Origin: Edwardsiella hoshinae NBRC 105699 = ATCC 33379
GTDB taxonomy: Bacteria > Pseudomonadota > Gammaproteobacteria > Enterobacterales > Enterobacteriaceae
Direction of reading: 5' to 3'
Assembly (NCBI RefSeq): GCF_000474215.1
Contig: NZ_BAUC01000021.1
Span: 98,174-162,173, forward strand
DNA: 64,000 bases
Each line of letters starts with the position of its first letter. Position 1 is the stretch's first letter. The notes under the pieces were generated by a model, which saw only the letters and a program-made list of their open reading frames with translations, made no database searches and was not told where the DNA came from. Below, in pieces: positions 30,783 to 40,900 of the stretch. A program made the translations under genes and the position numbers.

Positions 30783-31256
30783 TTGTTTACCATTGGAGCT
30801 GCACGTGAAGAGGCGAATAGATTTCGGGAACTACTCGAAAAATGCGATCCGTCAACAACCTACCTCATCCCTCACGGCTTTCCTGTCATGAGTTGCAAGC
30901 TTTGCTCAATGTTACTTTCCTTCCACTTTCTACAATTATGGCCCGAACTGGAATTGAAAGGGGTCACTGGAGTCACCGGTAAAAATGGCGCGATTACTCA
31001 CTTCTGGCTGGAAGTGGGTGATTACGTTATTGATATCACAGGGGATCAATACAACGTCATCAGCACCAGCGAACTAAACGAAGCTATCGTAAAAAACAGG
31101 CCTTTTGTGCCTGTTCACGTCGCTCACCAAAAGGACAGCTATCTCTATAATTTATTTAAAATACAAGGGAGTGAACTCTTAACCTATGGTTTTCCGACAA
31201 TCGGTAATGATTTTATTGATGAGATGGAATGCGATTATCGCCAGCTTGTCGGGTGA
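30783..31256 (+). CDS. Small protein with a Cys-His-Asp (transglutaminase/papain-like) pattern
   Basis: A 157-residue protein of unproven function. It shows a cysteine in CKLCSMLL (C38/C41), a histidine in THFWLEVGDY (H73) and an aspartate in IDITGDQY (D84), spaced as in small transglutaminase-like or papain-like predicted hydrolases with an H-x-W-L-E-x(n)-D-I-T-x-D-Q motif. The start is TTG, with a strong GGAGG site six bases before it, and TATAAT lies at 30761-30766. It stands alone downstream of the integrase, in the slot where such islands carry cargo. No signal peptide is seen. Confidence 0.6.
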   Translation: MFTIGAAREEANRFRELLEKCDPSTTYLIPHGFPVMSCKLCSMLLSFHFLQLWPELELKGVTGVTGKNGAITHFWLEVGDYVIDITGDQYNVISTSELNEAIVKNRPFVPVHVAHQKDSYLYNLFKIQGSELLTYGFPTIGNDFIDEMECDYRQLVG

Positions 31257-31307
31257 GGATGAATAATGCAGACCTGTACTTTTATCGGCAAGTCTGCAAC
31301 TGAAGTT

Positions 31308-32006
31308 CTATTTGTCGCTCAAGGATCGCTGTATTAGCTGGCTTGTGCCAAAGTTGCGATAACCGTCATGGAAGTCTTTACTGTAGTCTTTGGCCAGATA
31401 GGCTACCCGTAGCAGAAAGTCATAATAATCAGCACTTAACGTTAACGCATCATCCCGAGTGAACCACGCGCTGTGATTCTTCGGAAAATGCGGGAGATAA
31501 GCATATTCAGGATAATCAAGACCAATGGCGCTGCACCAGGCTTTCTGTATCCGGGTCCCCATATTATCAGCGTCAGGCTTTGTATAATCTCCCAGATAGG
31601 CATAGGCCTCTCTGTCAAACAGCAGAACCAGATGGTAGTGAGGATGTTCCCCGGTAACCCGTTCCCTGGCCCAGATATAGCCGAGTGGCACAGGCTCACC
31701 AGGCCTGCCAGAACGCTTGTGTTCTTCCCTTAACTGGCTTTTAAGGGATTCCATAGCCCGAGTAATGGCTTTCTCATCATCCTTCTGAAAGCATATCGGC
31801 AAGTCCGGCTCTCCTGGCACATGGGACTGAGCAAACCTCAGGTCAGCGCGCAGAGCGAATATCCGGTTATAGTTTTCCAGATAATTAGATATTACAGTCA
31901 GCGATCGACGAAGCATATGTCTTGATATTTTCGAATCATATTTATCTTCAGCTTCCTTCTGCAGTAATTTAAACTCTCTCTCGGTTAAATCATAAGGTAA
32001 TTTCAT
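31308..32006 (-). CDS. Inovirus Gp2-like / YfjJ-family protein with HUH motif
   Basis: A 232-residue protein of the YagK/YfjJ C-terminal (inovirus Gp2) family. The metal-binding HUH-type motif HPHYHLVLLF lies in the middle, and YLAKDYSKDF near the C-terminus is positioned like the tyrosine-lysine segment of rolling-circle replication initiators. It may therefore nick DNA for replication of the excised element. The start MKLPYDLTEREFK is chosen over one seven codons upstream by similarity. It lies downstream of the DUF3987 gene in the same direction. Confidence 0.8.
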   Translation of the reverse strand: MKLPYDLTEREFKLLQKEAEDKYDSKISRHMLRRSLTVISNYLENYNRIFALRADLRFAQSHVPGEPDLPICFQKDDEKAITRAMESLKSQLREEHKRSGRPGEPVPLGYIWARERVTGEHPHYHLVLLFDREAYAYLGDYTKPDADNMGTRIQKAWCSAIGLDYPEYAYLPHFPKNHSAWFTRDDALTLSADYYDFLLRVAYLAKDYSKDFHDGYRNFGTSQLIQRSLSDK

Positions 32007-32027
32007 AATAATATCTTTCAGCAACAT

Positions 32028-32307
32028 TCATTAGATATAGGGTAGCAAGCAGCTACCCATGCAATTAGGCATACAGGTTCCCTGCAGGGATGTATTATCT
32101 CTGCTGATATATAGGTTTGATTATTATGCTGACATATACCGACGTTTAGTGTATTGACGTAAGAGCACCTACAAACAACGATAAATATATTACATATACC
32201 GACTAATCAATACGGATAATAATCCTACTCTCAACAACGAAACCCGCAGCACACTAAGGGTTATGAGATGCATAACCTCCTGATAAATCGTAAAAATCAC
32301 TCTGAAG
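32028..32307. other. AT-rich intergenic stretch between Gp2-like and DUF3987 genes
   Basis: No gene is seen. The sequence is AT-rich, with short iterated TATACCGAC-like units (around 32136 and 32195) and many TATAT steps, which would suit a promoter or origin region for the replication block. Confidence 0.35.
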
Positions 32308-33834
32308 TTATTCTCTCAGAGGGACGCTACTGATAGCACTACCTCCCCCATGATATTCTGGTATACCTTTCAAAGCCTTGTGTTCTGTATCCAGTTCTGA
32401 AGGTGCCATTTCGGAAGCCAGGTATTTGACATAATGCGTTCCGCTTTCGTCTTCCCACAACTGGACTTTACCTTCATCAGCAAGCTGTTCCAGAACAGGC
32501 TCAAGATCAGCTTTTTTTCTGAGCGAACGATGTATATCCTGCATCATGTCACGCCTTAAAAAATCATAAGACCCATTTTTAACGAGGTGATTTTCAAGCC
32601 ACCTGAGTACTCTTTCAGAATGGGAAGGCCCCCTGACCACATCCATTTTTACAATAAAATGATTAAGATGCCATTCCGCTATTAACAACGCAGCCTCCAG
32701 AGTTTCCAGCGTAATAACGGTTGAGTCAGGAGTGATAAACAACTGCATCACAGCAGCACTCCTGGCTGTATGTTCGCAGTACCGTGCAGCCCAGTCGTTA
32801 TAATGGTACAGCTTTCCCCCCGGCTGCATCAGATACTTAACGTGCCTGCCAACATCATGTAACCGCTTCCTTGCATCAGGTGCAAAAGTCATACAGATAC
32901 GGGGTTGATTTTTTTTTCTGCGTTCAATCCCTGCAAGTAAATGTTTTTTCTGAATGGCATAAAACTTTTCTAGGTCGGACTCATCGCCAGAAACCAGCTC
33001 ACCAATATCAATTAGTGTGGTGAGCAATGTAAGATCCATGGTTAACGTGCGCGCATAAATTCCCGTAGATCGTATTGTGTTACCCAGTGATTTCAGTGTG
33101 CTGTCATGTAGCTCCGGTTGTGTCATCAACAGTATACCAAGCCGGGGATCTTTAATATCTGTGACACCCGTTGACGCACGACTGATCCGATAATCATCAC
33201 CACACCATAGCGTATTATGAATTGCGATCTTACGGCGCATGATGCTTTCATACAGAGCACTTCCCTCGTCAGAGGTGATACCCAGACTGGAGTATTGCCC
33301 CAGCTCTTTCAGAAGGGCTTCCGGCGTGGGATCCGTTACCGTCAGATGCACCCTTACAGGCTTAACCGGTTCATTTCTGAGACATTCATCCAGTTCATTT
33401 CTGGCTGTCTCCACTCCCTCTTTCTGGCGTACAGCTTTCTGAAACGATTTCTTAAGGCTCTTACATTCTTCATCCCATAGCACGTGTTGCCGTTCATACT
33501 CCTTCAGTCTGACTGAAAACACCTCTGCCAGCTCACGTTCAGTCTGATGAATTTGCGCCATAATGAGCCTGTATACTGTCGTTTTTTTGCTTCCGGACCT
33601 TGCCAGTATTATGTGAAAATGCGATACAGGAACGATAATATCATCATCAATTTCAACATCATACATATCCTGGCAGGCCAGAGCCATGCTCCCCTGGAGG
33701 GTTGCAAAGATAAGCTCAACCGCCGCGCTGGTTTTGCCATATATGAAAGATATGATTTGTTGAAAAAACGTCAAAATTGCTCTGGTGTTCAGATTAACAT
33801 GATGATTTTGAGTTTTTTTATGGGTAAGCTTCAT
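32308..33834 (-). CDS. DUF3987 (YfjI-like) protein, probable replication ATPase
   Basis: A 508-residue protein like YfjI of CP4-57. An imperfect P-loop (ARSGSKKTTVYR, near residue 78) and a possible Walker B region (LGITSDEGSALYES) suggest a helicase or primase-helicase-like ATPase. A coiled-coil stretch (about residues 95-140, EYERQHVLWDEECKSLKKSF) is visible. The C-terminal winged-helix-like part (SYDFLRRDMMQDIHRSLRKK) could bind DNA. It follows alpA by 24 bases and probably forms one transcript with it. Confidence 0.8.
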   Translation of the reverse strand: MKLTHKKTQNHHVNLNTRAILTFFQQIISFIYGKTSAAVELIFATLQGSMALACQDMYDVEIDDDIIVPVSHFHIILARSGSKKTTVYRLIMAQIHQTERELAEVFSVRLKEYERQHVLWDEECKSLKKSFQKAVRQKEGVETARNELDECLRNEPVKPVRVHLTVTDPTPEALLKELGQYSSLGITSDEGSALYESIMRRKIAIHNTLWCGDDYRISRASTGVTDIKDPRLGILLMTQPELHDSTLKSLGNTIRSTGIYARTLTMDLTLLTTLIDIGELVSGDESDLEKFYAIQKKHLLAGIERRKKNQPRICMTFAPDARKRLHDVGRHVKYLMQPGGKLYHYNDWAARYCEHTARSAAVMQLFITPDSTVITLETLEAALLIAEWHLNHFIVKMDVVRGPSHSERVLRWLENHLVKNGSYDFLRRDMMQDIHRSLRKKADLEPVLEQLADEGKVQLWEDESGTHYVKYLASEMAPSELDTEHKALKGIPEYHGGGSAISSVPLRE

Positions 33835-33858
33835 TGCATAGTCTCTTTTGAGAAAAAA

Positions 33859-34083
33859 TTAAACGCTTCTGGAGGCGATCCACTCATCAACGGAAGTGGA
33901 ACGCCATCCAACGGAAGCAGCACCAAGTCTCACGGGTTTTGGAAACGTTTCGTCGTAATACCTGGATTCGGGATTTAGCTTTTCATAGATAGTTGACCGG
34001 GACAGACCGACTATCTTCGTCAGTTCTCTCATGCGCAGAATGCGCTGTTGTGGCTCTGATTGTCTGGTGTAAACAGATGACAT
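33859..34083 (-). CDS. AlpA-family helix-turn-helix regulator
   Basis: A 74-residue DNA-binding protein of the AlpA type, which in CP4-57 activates excision. The HTH segment RMRELTKIVGLSRSTIYEKL is followed by FPKPVRLGAASVGWRSTSVDEW, the family signature. The ATG at 34083 has an AGGAG site. An open frame continues 37 codons upstream but without family similarity. It is divergent from the 616-codon gene across about 100 bases that must hold both promoters. Confidence 0.9.
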   Translation of the reverse strand: MSSVYTRQSEPQQRILRMRELTKIVGLSRSTIYEKLNPESRYYDETFPKPVRLGAASVGWRSTSVDEWIASRSV

Positions 34084-34186
34084 TTTCGATTCTCCTGTTG
34101 GATGTCTCTGGCTGTGGTCGCAATTTTCCACAGGAGCTGAAATACTGTCTCCGTAAAAAAAACAAAACCAACCGCAGGGAGTGACA

Positions 34187-36037
34187 ATGCACACTTTTGC
34201 CAGTCTGATGTACGATGTTTATCGGTCTTTTGGCTTATTCAGTAAAGGGAACAGGCGGGCTGCTATACGGGGGGCTGCGACCTTTTCCAGCCATCAGCGC
34301 TTTTTCGGTAATCGTGAGGATGAAAGACATCAGGAACAGAAACACTATGATGAAATCATCGGGGTTCTTGATGCAGAACAGGTGTTCAGCACAACTCAAC
34401 GAAGGGAGATTTTTTACAAATACGAGCAACTTTATAATGCCCTGATGGCTCGCCCCGTCTTTACTGAACTGAGCCGGGAACAAATAAAAAAGCGATATGC
34501 TCTGCATATAATCCCCAGATTAATCGCACTTGACATATATAAAACGTACAAAGACGAAAACAAAAACTGTTTTTATCACCATATACACCAGTTCTTGCTG
34601 AAAGATTATTGCCCATGCTGGCAGGATAAAAAGAAAGGGGGTTTATCTGCTGTCCAGAAGTATCTGAAAAGTTTAGCAAGAAAACAAAAGTTCTCTCATA
34701 CAGATTCAGAAAACCTGGCGCCTCTTTTCAAAGTAATTGAAAATATCCGCCCAGGTAATACACAGAAAAAAAGCACGCTGGAAGCATCAATTATAGACTG
34801 CATTAAGGCGTATTCTGGCATTGTTGACGATGATACGCTTAACAGCGTCAGAGTCAGTCTTGATAATATAAAAAAAGCCCATTACTCCCTGACCGTACTC
34901 CTTAATGTCGAACGAAAACTCCCTGTCATTAACATCATATCACGGTACTACAGAAACTATGTAGACAATGGAATAAAACCCGGAAATATATCAGCAATGT
35001 TATGCAGACTACTGTATGAGCCAGAACCCCATGATTTTATCCATCATGATACCATGATTAACTCAATTGCGGATTATTATCATGAGAGAGTAATAAAACC
35101 GTTCTCCCTGAATATAAACGAGGAATGTTTACAGAGTATCAGCGCATTAAAAAACATCATTTTCAACTTCAATGATAAAACCATTATCTCCGAAGCACAG
35201 TTAACTGACATCGCTGTAAAATTAAAAAAAGAATCCCATAAACAGTTTATTCAACCGTATATTGAACTCTGGAAGGTTATAGATTTAATCAGTAAAGGCG
35301 AAACAGAGGAAGCATTTGAGAAAGTCAAAACTATTTCTCTGGACGATTTACCTGCAGGATATCTGGCATCCGCTTTTTTAGTTATCCATATTGCATTACG
35401 TATAAAATTTGAGAGAAAAAACATTAAAAATGGTGTTTTCTCATCATCTGTAACATCCATCCTGGAAAATCAGGGGGGGTACGCTGACTATATTCCCGTC
35501 AGTCAGGCTTATACAGAAACCCACAGTGACGGTTCTGTGATGAAAAGTACTCTCCTTTCTGAATCCATTTTATCAGATGCCAACAATCTGACCATCATGC
35601 GTTCGGTAAGGATGTATAATAACATGGTCAGGAGAATAAGTGACTGTAATGACCTTGAGCTGGAAGGCATTTATCCTGAGTCTGTTTACGGGCTTCTGGA
35701 TAAAGTTGATACTATCCTGGGTAAGATACTCAACATTATCTTTTCTAAAAAAATCACTTCCAGTCAGGATTTAGCCTTCATCCTGAAAAATAATGAAATT
35801 CTGACCCGAAGTGAACTGAATGATAGCCTTACAGGCATACTGGTTAACTGTCCTCTTTTGGCGTGCGTACGGGACATCGAGAGTCTGATAAAATATCTTC
35901 GCTGTCCGGGGGAGGAAATAAGAAATATGATTCTTTCAGTTGATAAAAATTTGTGGGATTTGATATATGGAGCCCTGAAGATTCTGGAGGAAGAAAGAAA
36001 GATACAGGCGGGAAAAACACAGGGAGGTGGAAGATAA
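34187..36037 (+). CDS. Large protein of unknown function (616 residues)
   Basis: I do not recognise this protein. It is lysine- and isoleucine-rich, predicted mostly alpha-helical, without a signal peptide, membrane segment, P-loop or obvious catalytic motif. The ATG at 34187, with an AGGGA site at the right distance, is preferred to a GTG two codons upstream. Base composition is markedly more AT-rich than the core genes and than the island tail, a sign of separate acquisition. It stands alone, divergent from alpA, and is followed directly by a perfect 44-base palindrome. The position between the replication block and the restriction operon suggests cargo, perhaps defence, but this is a guess. 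Confidence 0.7.
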   Translation: MHTFASLMYDVYRSFGLFSKGNRRAAIRGAATFSSHQRFFGNREDERHQEQKHYDEIIGVLDAEQVFSTTQRREIFYKYEQLYNALMARPVFTELSREQIKKRYALHIIPRLIALDIYKTYKDENKNCFYHHIHQFLLKDYCPCWQDKKKGGLSAVQKYLKSLARKQKFSHTDSENLAPLFKVIENIRPGNTQKKSTLEASIIDCIKAYSGIVDDDTLNSVRVSLDNIKKAHYSLTVLLNVERKLPVINIISRYYRNYVDNGIKPGNISAMLCRLLYEPEPHDFIHHDTMINSIADYYHERVIKPFSLNINEECLQSISALKNIIFNFNDKTIISEAQLTDIAVKLKKESHKQFIQPYIELWKVIDLISKGETEEAFEKVKTISLDDLPAGYLASAFLVIHIALRIKFERKNIKNGVFSSSVTSILENQGGYADYIPVSQAYTETHSDGSVMKSTLLSESILSDANNLTIMRSVRMYNNMVRRISDCNDLELEGIYPESVYGLLDKVDTILGKILNIIFSKKITSSQDLAFILKNNEILTRSELNDSLTGILVNCPLLACVRDIESLIKYLRCPGEEIRNMILSVDKNLWDLIYGALKILEEERKIQAGKTQGGGR

Positions 36038-36055
36038 GTGCATATTTTTGCATCT

Positions 36056-36099
36056 CCCCCCGGCTACAGTGGCTACGCGTAGCCACTGTAGCCGGGGGG
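36056..36099. repeat. 44-base perfect palindrome
   Basis: CCCCCCGGCTACAGTGGCTACG (22 bases; two 11-base halves shown together exceed no more than this arm) is followed with no loop by its exact reverse complement, centred between 36077 and 36078. It lies 18 bases past the stop of the 616-codon gene. The lack of any loop and of a T-run makes it unlike an ordinary terminator. Confidence 0.9.
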
Positions 36100-36792
36100 G
36101 CTTACATTGAAAGTAACATTTTACTATTCATAAAATGCCGGTAAATCAATACTCTGGGTATGCTCCGGCTTTTTTTGTGCTATATCAATACCCGAACCAG
36201 GTCACTGCTGCTCCCAGGAGAAAAATTGGTTCGTAGCAATTCGTTTATTACTGGAACAAATCCAATAATTTATAAAACGCTTCGTTAACCACTCTATTTA
36301 GTCAATCTAGGCTAGCACCACCCCATGATTATGCCGTGACAAACAACAATACCGGGTAATTTTAAGTGATTATATAAGGTTCATTTGTGCGGTAGAGAGG
36401 TTACGACTATAATGTAAGCTCCCCCAGAGCGTCAGTATCAACAGGATAAACAGATTTAACTGCCTCAATATTTTTATTGTCGGATAATACTAGCTTTCAC
36501 GAATTTGCAGAATATATTTTTGTTAGGTTATTTAACCTCCGCTCTGACGATTCCGGTAGTCCTAGCAGGATAAGAAATTATACCAACTCTACGGTATAAA
36601 AATTAATTGACTGAGCATTAATATATTGAACATGGATACACTCGTTTTATCATTAGTTGTAATGATAACAGGCTTGTTCCCGAAGAGTTATTAACTTTCC
36701 ATGGAAAGCTCATTGCTTCATGCATTATATCCATCTCCAGCAAAAATTGATTTACTCAGGATTAACTTCAGCTATATCCTTGACTGCTCCAC
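36100..36792. other. AT-rich non-coding region with no recognisable gene
   Basis: About 690 bases with frequent stops in all frames. Some short inverted repeats (for example CTTTCCATGGAAAG near 36695) are present. I see no gene or RNA here and regard it as decayed sequence. Confidence 0.45.
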
Positions 36793-36996
36793 TTCCCTGA
36801 AAACTGCAAATACGTGCTGGACTGCTACTCTCCAGATTATATCCAAGAGTTCGAAGAGCTGGTTCATCGTCAGAACCATCTGAGCAAACTCGAAATCAAA
36901 ATTCACGAAGAAGGGGAACAGAATTTCGTCGTTAACCGTAAGTCACCCCGGAACGGGCCTTCTCTGCGGAGGAAGGCCATTTTACTTAAGGCATAA
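36793..36996 (+). pseudogene. Remnant of an unidentified coding sequence
   Basis: In one frame the text reads ENCKYVLDCYSPDYIQEFEE and then HRQNHLSKLEIKIHEEGEQ, with good coding character, but no proper start or ribosome site. It is probably the internal piece of a lost gene. The family was not recognised. Confidence 0.35.
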
Positions 36997-37054
36997 GCGG
37001 TAGAGTTGAGTGATAACCCTTCCATAATTTCATTTTCTAACACACTAATTTAAT

Positions 37055-37420
37055 TTAGTGTGAATTTCCACTTTTAGTCATTATCGCTATCGCTTCATCG
37101 ATAGTCGGTATTGTAAAGAGAGAATTCTCTCTACAATCCTTGCGAATAACCTTCCTGTTTTTTTGAACAGAAATGTTTTCGCACCAGGCTAATGTCCCGG
37201 TGAAATGCTTTTCTTCCATCCTCATATCTAGAAAAGCAAGTCGATCATTAAGGGATTGCATATCTTCAGTTACAGTAGAAGGACCTGATTCTAACAGTTC
37301 CAGACGGCTTTCCACATCAGCAACCTTGCCTTTAACCTGTGAGACGTCTTCTGCCAACTTTTCATGTCTGTGGATAGTATAAGCAAGTGCTCGTGAGTCT
37401 TGGGCGAATATCTCAGCCAT
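37055..37420 (-). CDS. Hypothetical coiled-coil protein, possibly a remnant
   Basis: A 121-residue open frame whose first 60 residues form heptad-like repeats (EKLAEDVSQVKGKVADVESR), predicted coiled coil. The frame stays open about 22 codons upstream of the ATG with a PPPPEAKGSALAQ stretch, so the protein may be the tail of a longer gene that was truncated. No ribosome site is evident. It lies beyond the ruined ATPase at the end of the restriction operon. Confidence 0.4.
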   Translation of the reverse strand: MAEIFAQDSRALAYTIHRHEKLAEDVSQVKGKVADVESRLELLESGPSTVTEDMQSLNDRLAFLDMRMEEKHFTGTLAWCENISVQKNRKVIRKDCRENSLFTIPTIDEAIAIMTKSGNSH

Positions 37421-37567
37421 TTGCGCTAAGGCAGATCCTTTCGCTTCTGGTGGAGGTGGGTATATATACCTAATGCTTAGTCAACGACAGTATGGCCTCA
37501 TGGGATAACCATTTTTGAAAGTGCTCACCAGCTGCGCTTCGGTCGCTCGAAATGACTCAATACAAAC

Positions 37568-37887
37568 CTAGTTGGAGCTATAACTTTCGCCGTAGGAATT
37601 AATGACCATTATTTGGCCAGCATCAACAGGCTGGCCATCTAAAGTAACAAGTCGTTTAGTTGCACGCTCTGGAAAGATAATATCCTTTGACTGCCTATCT
37701 TCTTCAATGTCCTTTAGTACCTTAGCCAAGGAGGTTTTCAATGTTCCATTGGGCGCATACAAAGAGCACACGCCGTCAATGCTATTAATTCTGGTAAAGT
37801 CTAACTACTCCACCAGTTTATTGATGCTGTAACAGTTCTCCAGATCCAGTCCAAGTTTCATTTCGACTTCTTTTTCAAATCGTTCAT
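37568..37887 (-). pseudogene. Wrecked AAA-type ATPase gene at the end of the restriction operon
   Basis: Only the N-terminal part of an ATP-binding protein survives. From the ATG at 37887 a one-base loss within 37869-37882 shifts the frame. Reading then continues MKLGLDLENCYSINKLVE to an in-frame amber codon at 37805-37807, and beyond it through a P-loop-like YAPNGTLKTSLAKV to a stop at 37568. The lost residue at the amber is probably glutamine. The gene follows res by 26 bases in the same direction, so it was the last cistron of the operon. Confidence 0.75.
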
Positions 37888-37913
37888 TTCAAAAAACTGT
37901 GCATTAACACAGC

Positions 37914-40900
37914 TCACGCATACCTACTTGAAAACTCGTCCATCGAATTAGATACCGTAAAATTCACCTCATCACCCAATGCTTCAAAGTGTGCATAACC
38001 ACATTTGATTTTGGTATTTTCCTCCGGACGTCTTTCCACGGAGAAGAGCGTGCTTTTGGTTTCGACAACGAAGTAGAGTTTTTCCTTGCCATCCTTTTCG
38101 ATTAGAACCGCCCAGTCGGGGTTATAGCCGCCTAATGGGGTATCGATTTTGAACCAACCAGGGAGTTTGGCGTAAAGTTTGATATCCTCGTTTCGCTCGA
38201 AGGCCGAAGCGAATTCCAATTCGATATCAGAGTCGTAAACCACGTGGTCGAAGACGGACTTCTCGACTTTAACCATGTTGTCTTTCAAGTAGCCAAATAA
38301 CTCGTTCTGTTGGAATAACTCCTGAGCATAGAACTGATCATCACCAATCTTTTGGTACTTGATGCCGTCGACAATAAACAGGCGCATCTGACTTTTGATA
38401 ATGTTGGCAGACTGCTCAATAAACTTCTGCGGGTTGTTCTTGAATGATTCCAGGCGGCCACTTTTGTTGATAATGGCAACTATAGTGCGGCGCGTCAGGT
38501 TGGTTTCATTCTGTAAATAAGTGATCAAATCGGGCAAATCGAACGCGCGGGATTCGTACACACGGGTTGTTTCCTGAACTTGTTGTGTATGCACTCCACT
38601 ACGGTCTATTTCAGTCTTCGCCTTGCGGTAAGTGAAACGAGCCTTGCCCACCTGAAGGTTAACTTTGATCTCTTCGGCGCACTTTTCGATCAGCGCGTTG
38701 GTATCAAAGTCCACACGGAACGTGGTTTTGTATTTAATACGATCCCACAGCGCCTGGAACTCGGGGCTCAGATAGACCGCTTTGTTCAAGGAAACCTTAA
38801 CTTTGTCATCACGATTCTTGATGTTCAGATTACCGGATACTTTTTTCAGTACCGACACAATCTGTGCTACATAGGGCTGAAATGCCTCAGGCAACGCCAG
38901 AGTACCATTCTTCAATGACGCCTTAAGGCTATCCTGCACTTTACCCTTGCTGTCAATATGGCCTTCGCTCTGCAAGTGTTCCCACAACTGCTTCGACGCC
39001 TCGGCACCTAAGTATTCGTGATTGTGGTCGTCAACCGGTACCACGATATTGGCAAACAGGTGCTTCTCGACCACGCCAAACTTGATGCCTTCCTCGTTTT
39101 CTATTTCCTTCTGCAATTGCTCTGCAAATTGCTCGTAGGATTCATTAGCCATCACAGTGAGGGTATTCACCGCAAAGCCATGCACCCGCTCGCCATCCTG
39201 ATTCACACAAATGCGCAAGCCACGACCGATCTCCTGACGTTTTTTAATGACCGATGTGGTTTCGTTCAGGGTGCAAATCTGGAACACGTTGGGGTTGTCC
39301 CAGCCTTCCTTGAGCGCTGAATGGGAAAAAATGAATTTCAGTTTGCAATCAAAACTCAACAACCATTCCTTATCTTTCATAATGGTGTTGTAAGCACTGC
39401 CATCAGATTCGCTGCTTGCCGCCTTGCCATCTTTTCCAATTTTAGATTCTTTGAGCATTTCCTTGCCTGACGAATCTTTTTTCTTATCGATCGCAAAATA
39501 ACCGTTATGCACGCCTTGTGCAGCTGTATCCAGATCGGCACCTTCAAATAACTGGCTGTACTTGGGTTTGCGAATGGCGCGATCGTATTCTTCCTCAAAC
39601 ATCAGGGCGAACTTACCCTTTTGCGGGTTACCGTTTTCGTCATACCAGCGGTAGTTGGCAACCTTATCGATAAAAAACAGGCTCAGCACCTTAATGCCCT
39701 GTGGGCGCAGGCGCATTTCTTTATCGAGATGCTCTTCAATGGTTTTGCGGATCTGCAGGCGTTTAAATTCATCCGGATCAACTTCTCCCAAGGCCTGACC
39801 TAGTTTCAGAATATCGGGCTTACTGGTAAAGCTGATGTATTCATTGCCCTGTTCGCAGTAGATGTCATCAATAATGTAGCCGTCATATACATCGCGGCCA
39901 CCGCTGTACCTGGTATCCAGCAAATCAGCTCCGCTGGTCACCGTGACTTCCTTGCGCTTGATGCTGCCATTCTTCAGGCGAGCATCAATTTCGATTTTGG
40001 CACTGATCGGGCTTTTTTTATTGTTCACACTGACCAGCTTGATATAGGCCTTATTGTGGTAGTCCTTAACCTCAATGCCTGCCACTTCAATCTGCTTAAC
40101 CAGTTTTTGCTCGTAGGCATCAACAGAGTCCAGCTTGTAGAGCATATGGTGCTTTTCCACATGGGTCGCCGAATAACGCAGTGTACACATGGGGTTAAGC
40201 GAGGCGATGGCTTCTTTACTCTTATCGGTGGTGTCAACGCTTTGAGGTTCATCGATAATCACAATCGGGTTGGTTTGCTGGATAAATTCAATCGGCTTGG
40301 CACCGGTCATGCGGTCGTGTGCGCGGTGAATAATGTTGGCTTTGTTCTCTTGCTCCGGGTCGGTAAAGCTTTTCCGGAATGCATCGATATTGATCACCAT
40401 AATCTGTATATCAGGGCTGGTCGCAAAGTTACGCACATCCGACAGCTTACTGGAATCGTAAGTGAAATAGTCAAAGGCAACGTTTTCGTACAGCTCTTTA
40501 AAATGAGTCGCCGTAATTTCCAGTGACTTCTGCACACCTTCTTTAATGGCGATGGACGGCACCACAATAATAAACTTGGTAAAGCCATAGAGCCGGTTCA
40601 TTTCGAACACTGTACGCAAGTAAACGTAAGTTTTACCAGTACCTGTTTCCATCTCCACCGTTAAGTGAATACCGTCTTTGGAGTCAAAAGTCTCCGAAGG
40701 AGCTAGGCCATTTTTCAGCTGTATTGTGCGGATATTGGCATGGATGTCTTCATCCAGCAGGCGTAGGCGGTTACCAATACCCAAGCTATCTTCCTTAGTA
40801 CCATAAAACAGCGAGCCTTCCTCCCAGGATTGCAAAGGTGCCACCGTGAAATTGGTATGGCAGATTTCCTGACCAGCGAATACTCCCGTTACCGACTCAA

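Noticed and set aside
36056..36099. A CRISPR repeat or ordinary rho-independent terminator
   Set aside because: There is only one copy and no spacers, so not CRISPR. It has no loop and no T-run, so a simple terminator is a poor description.
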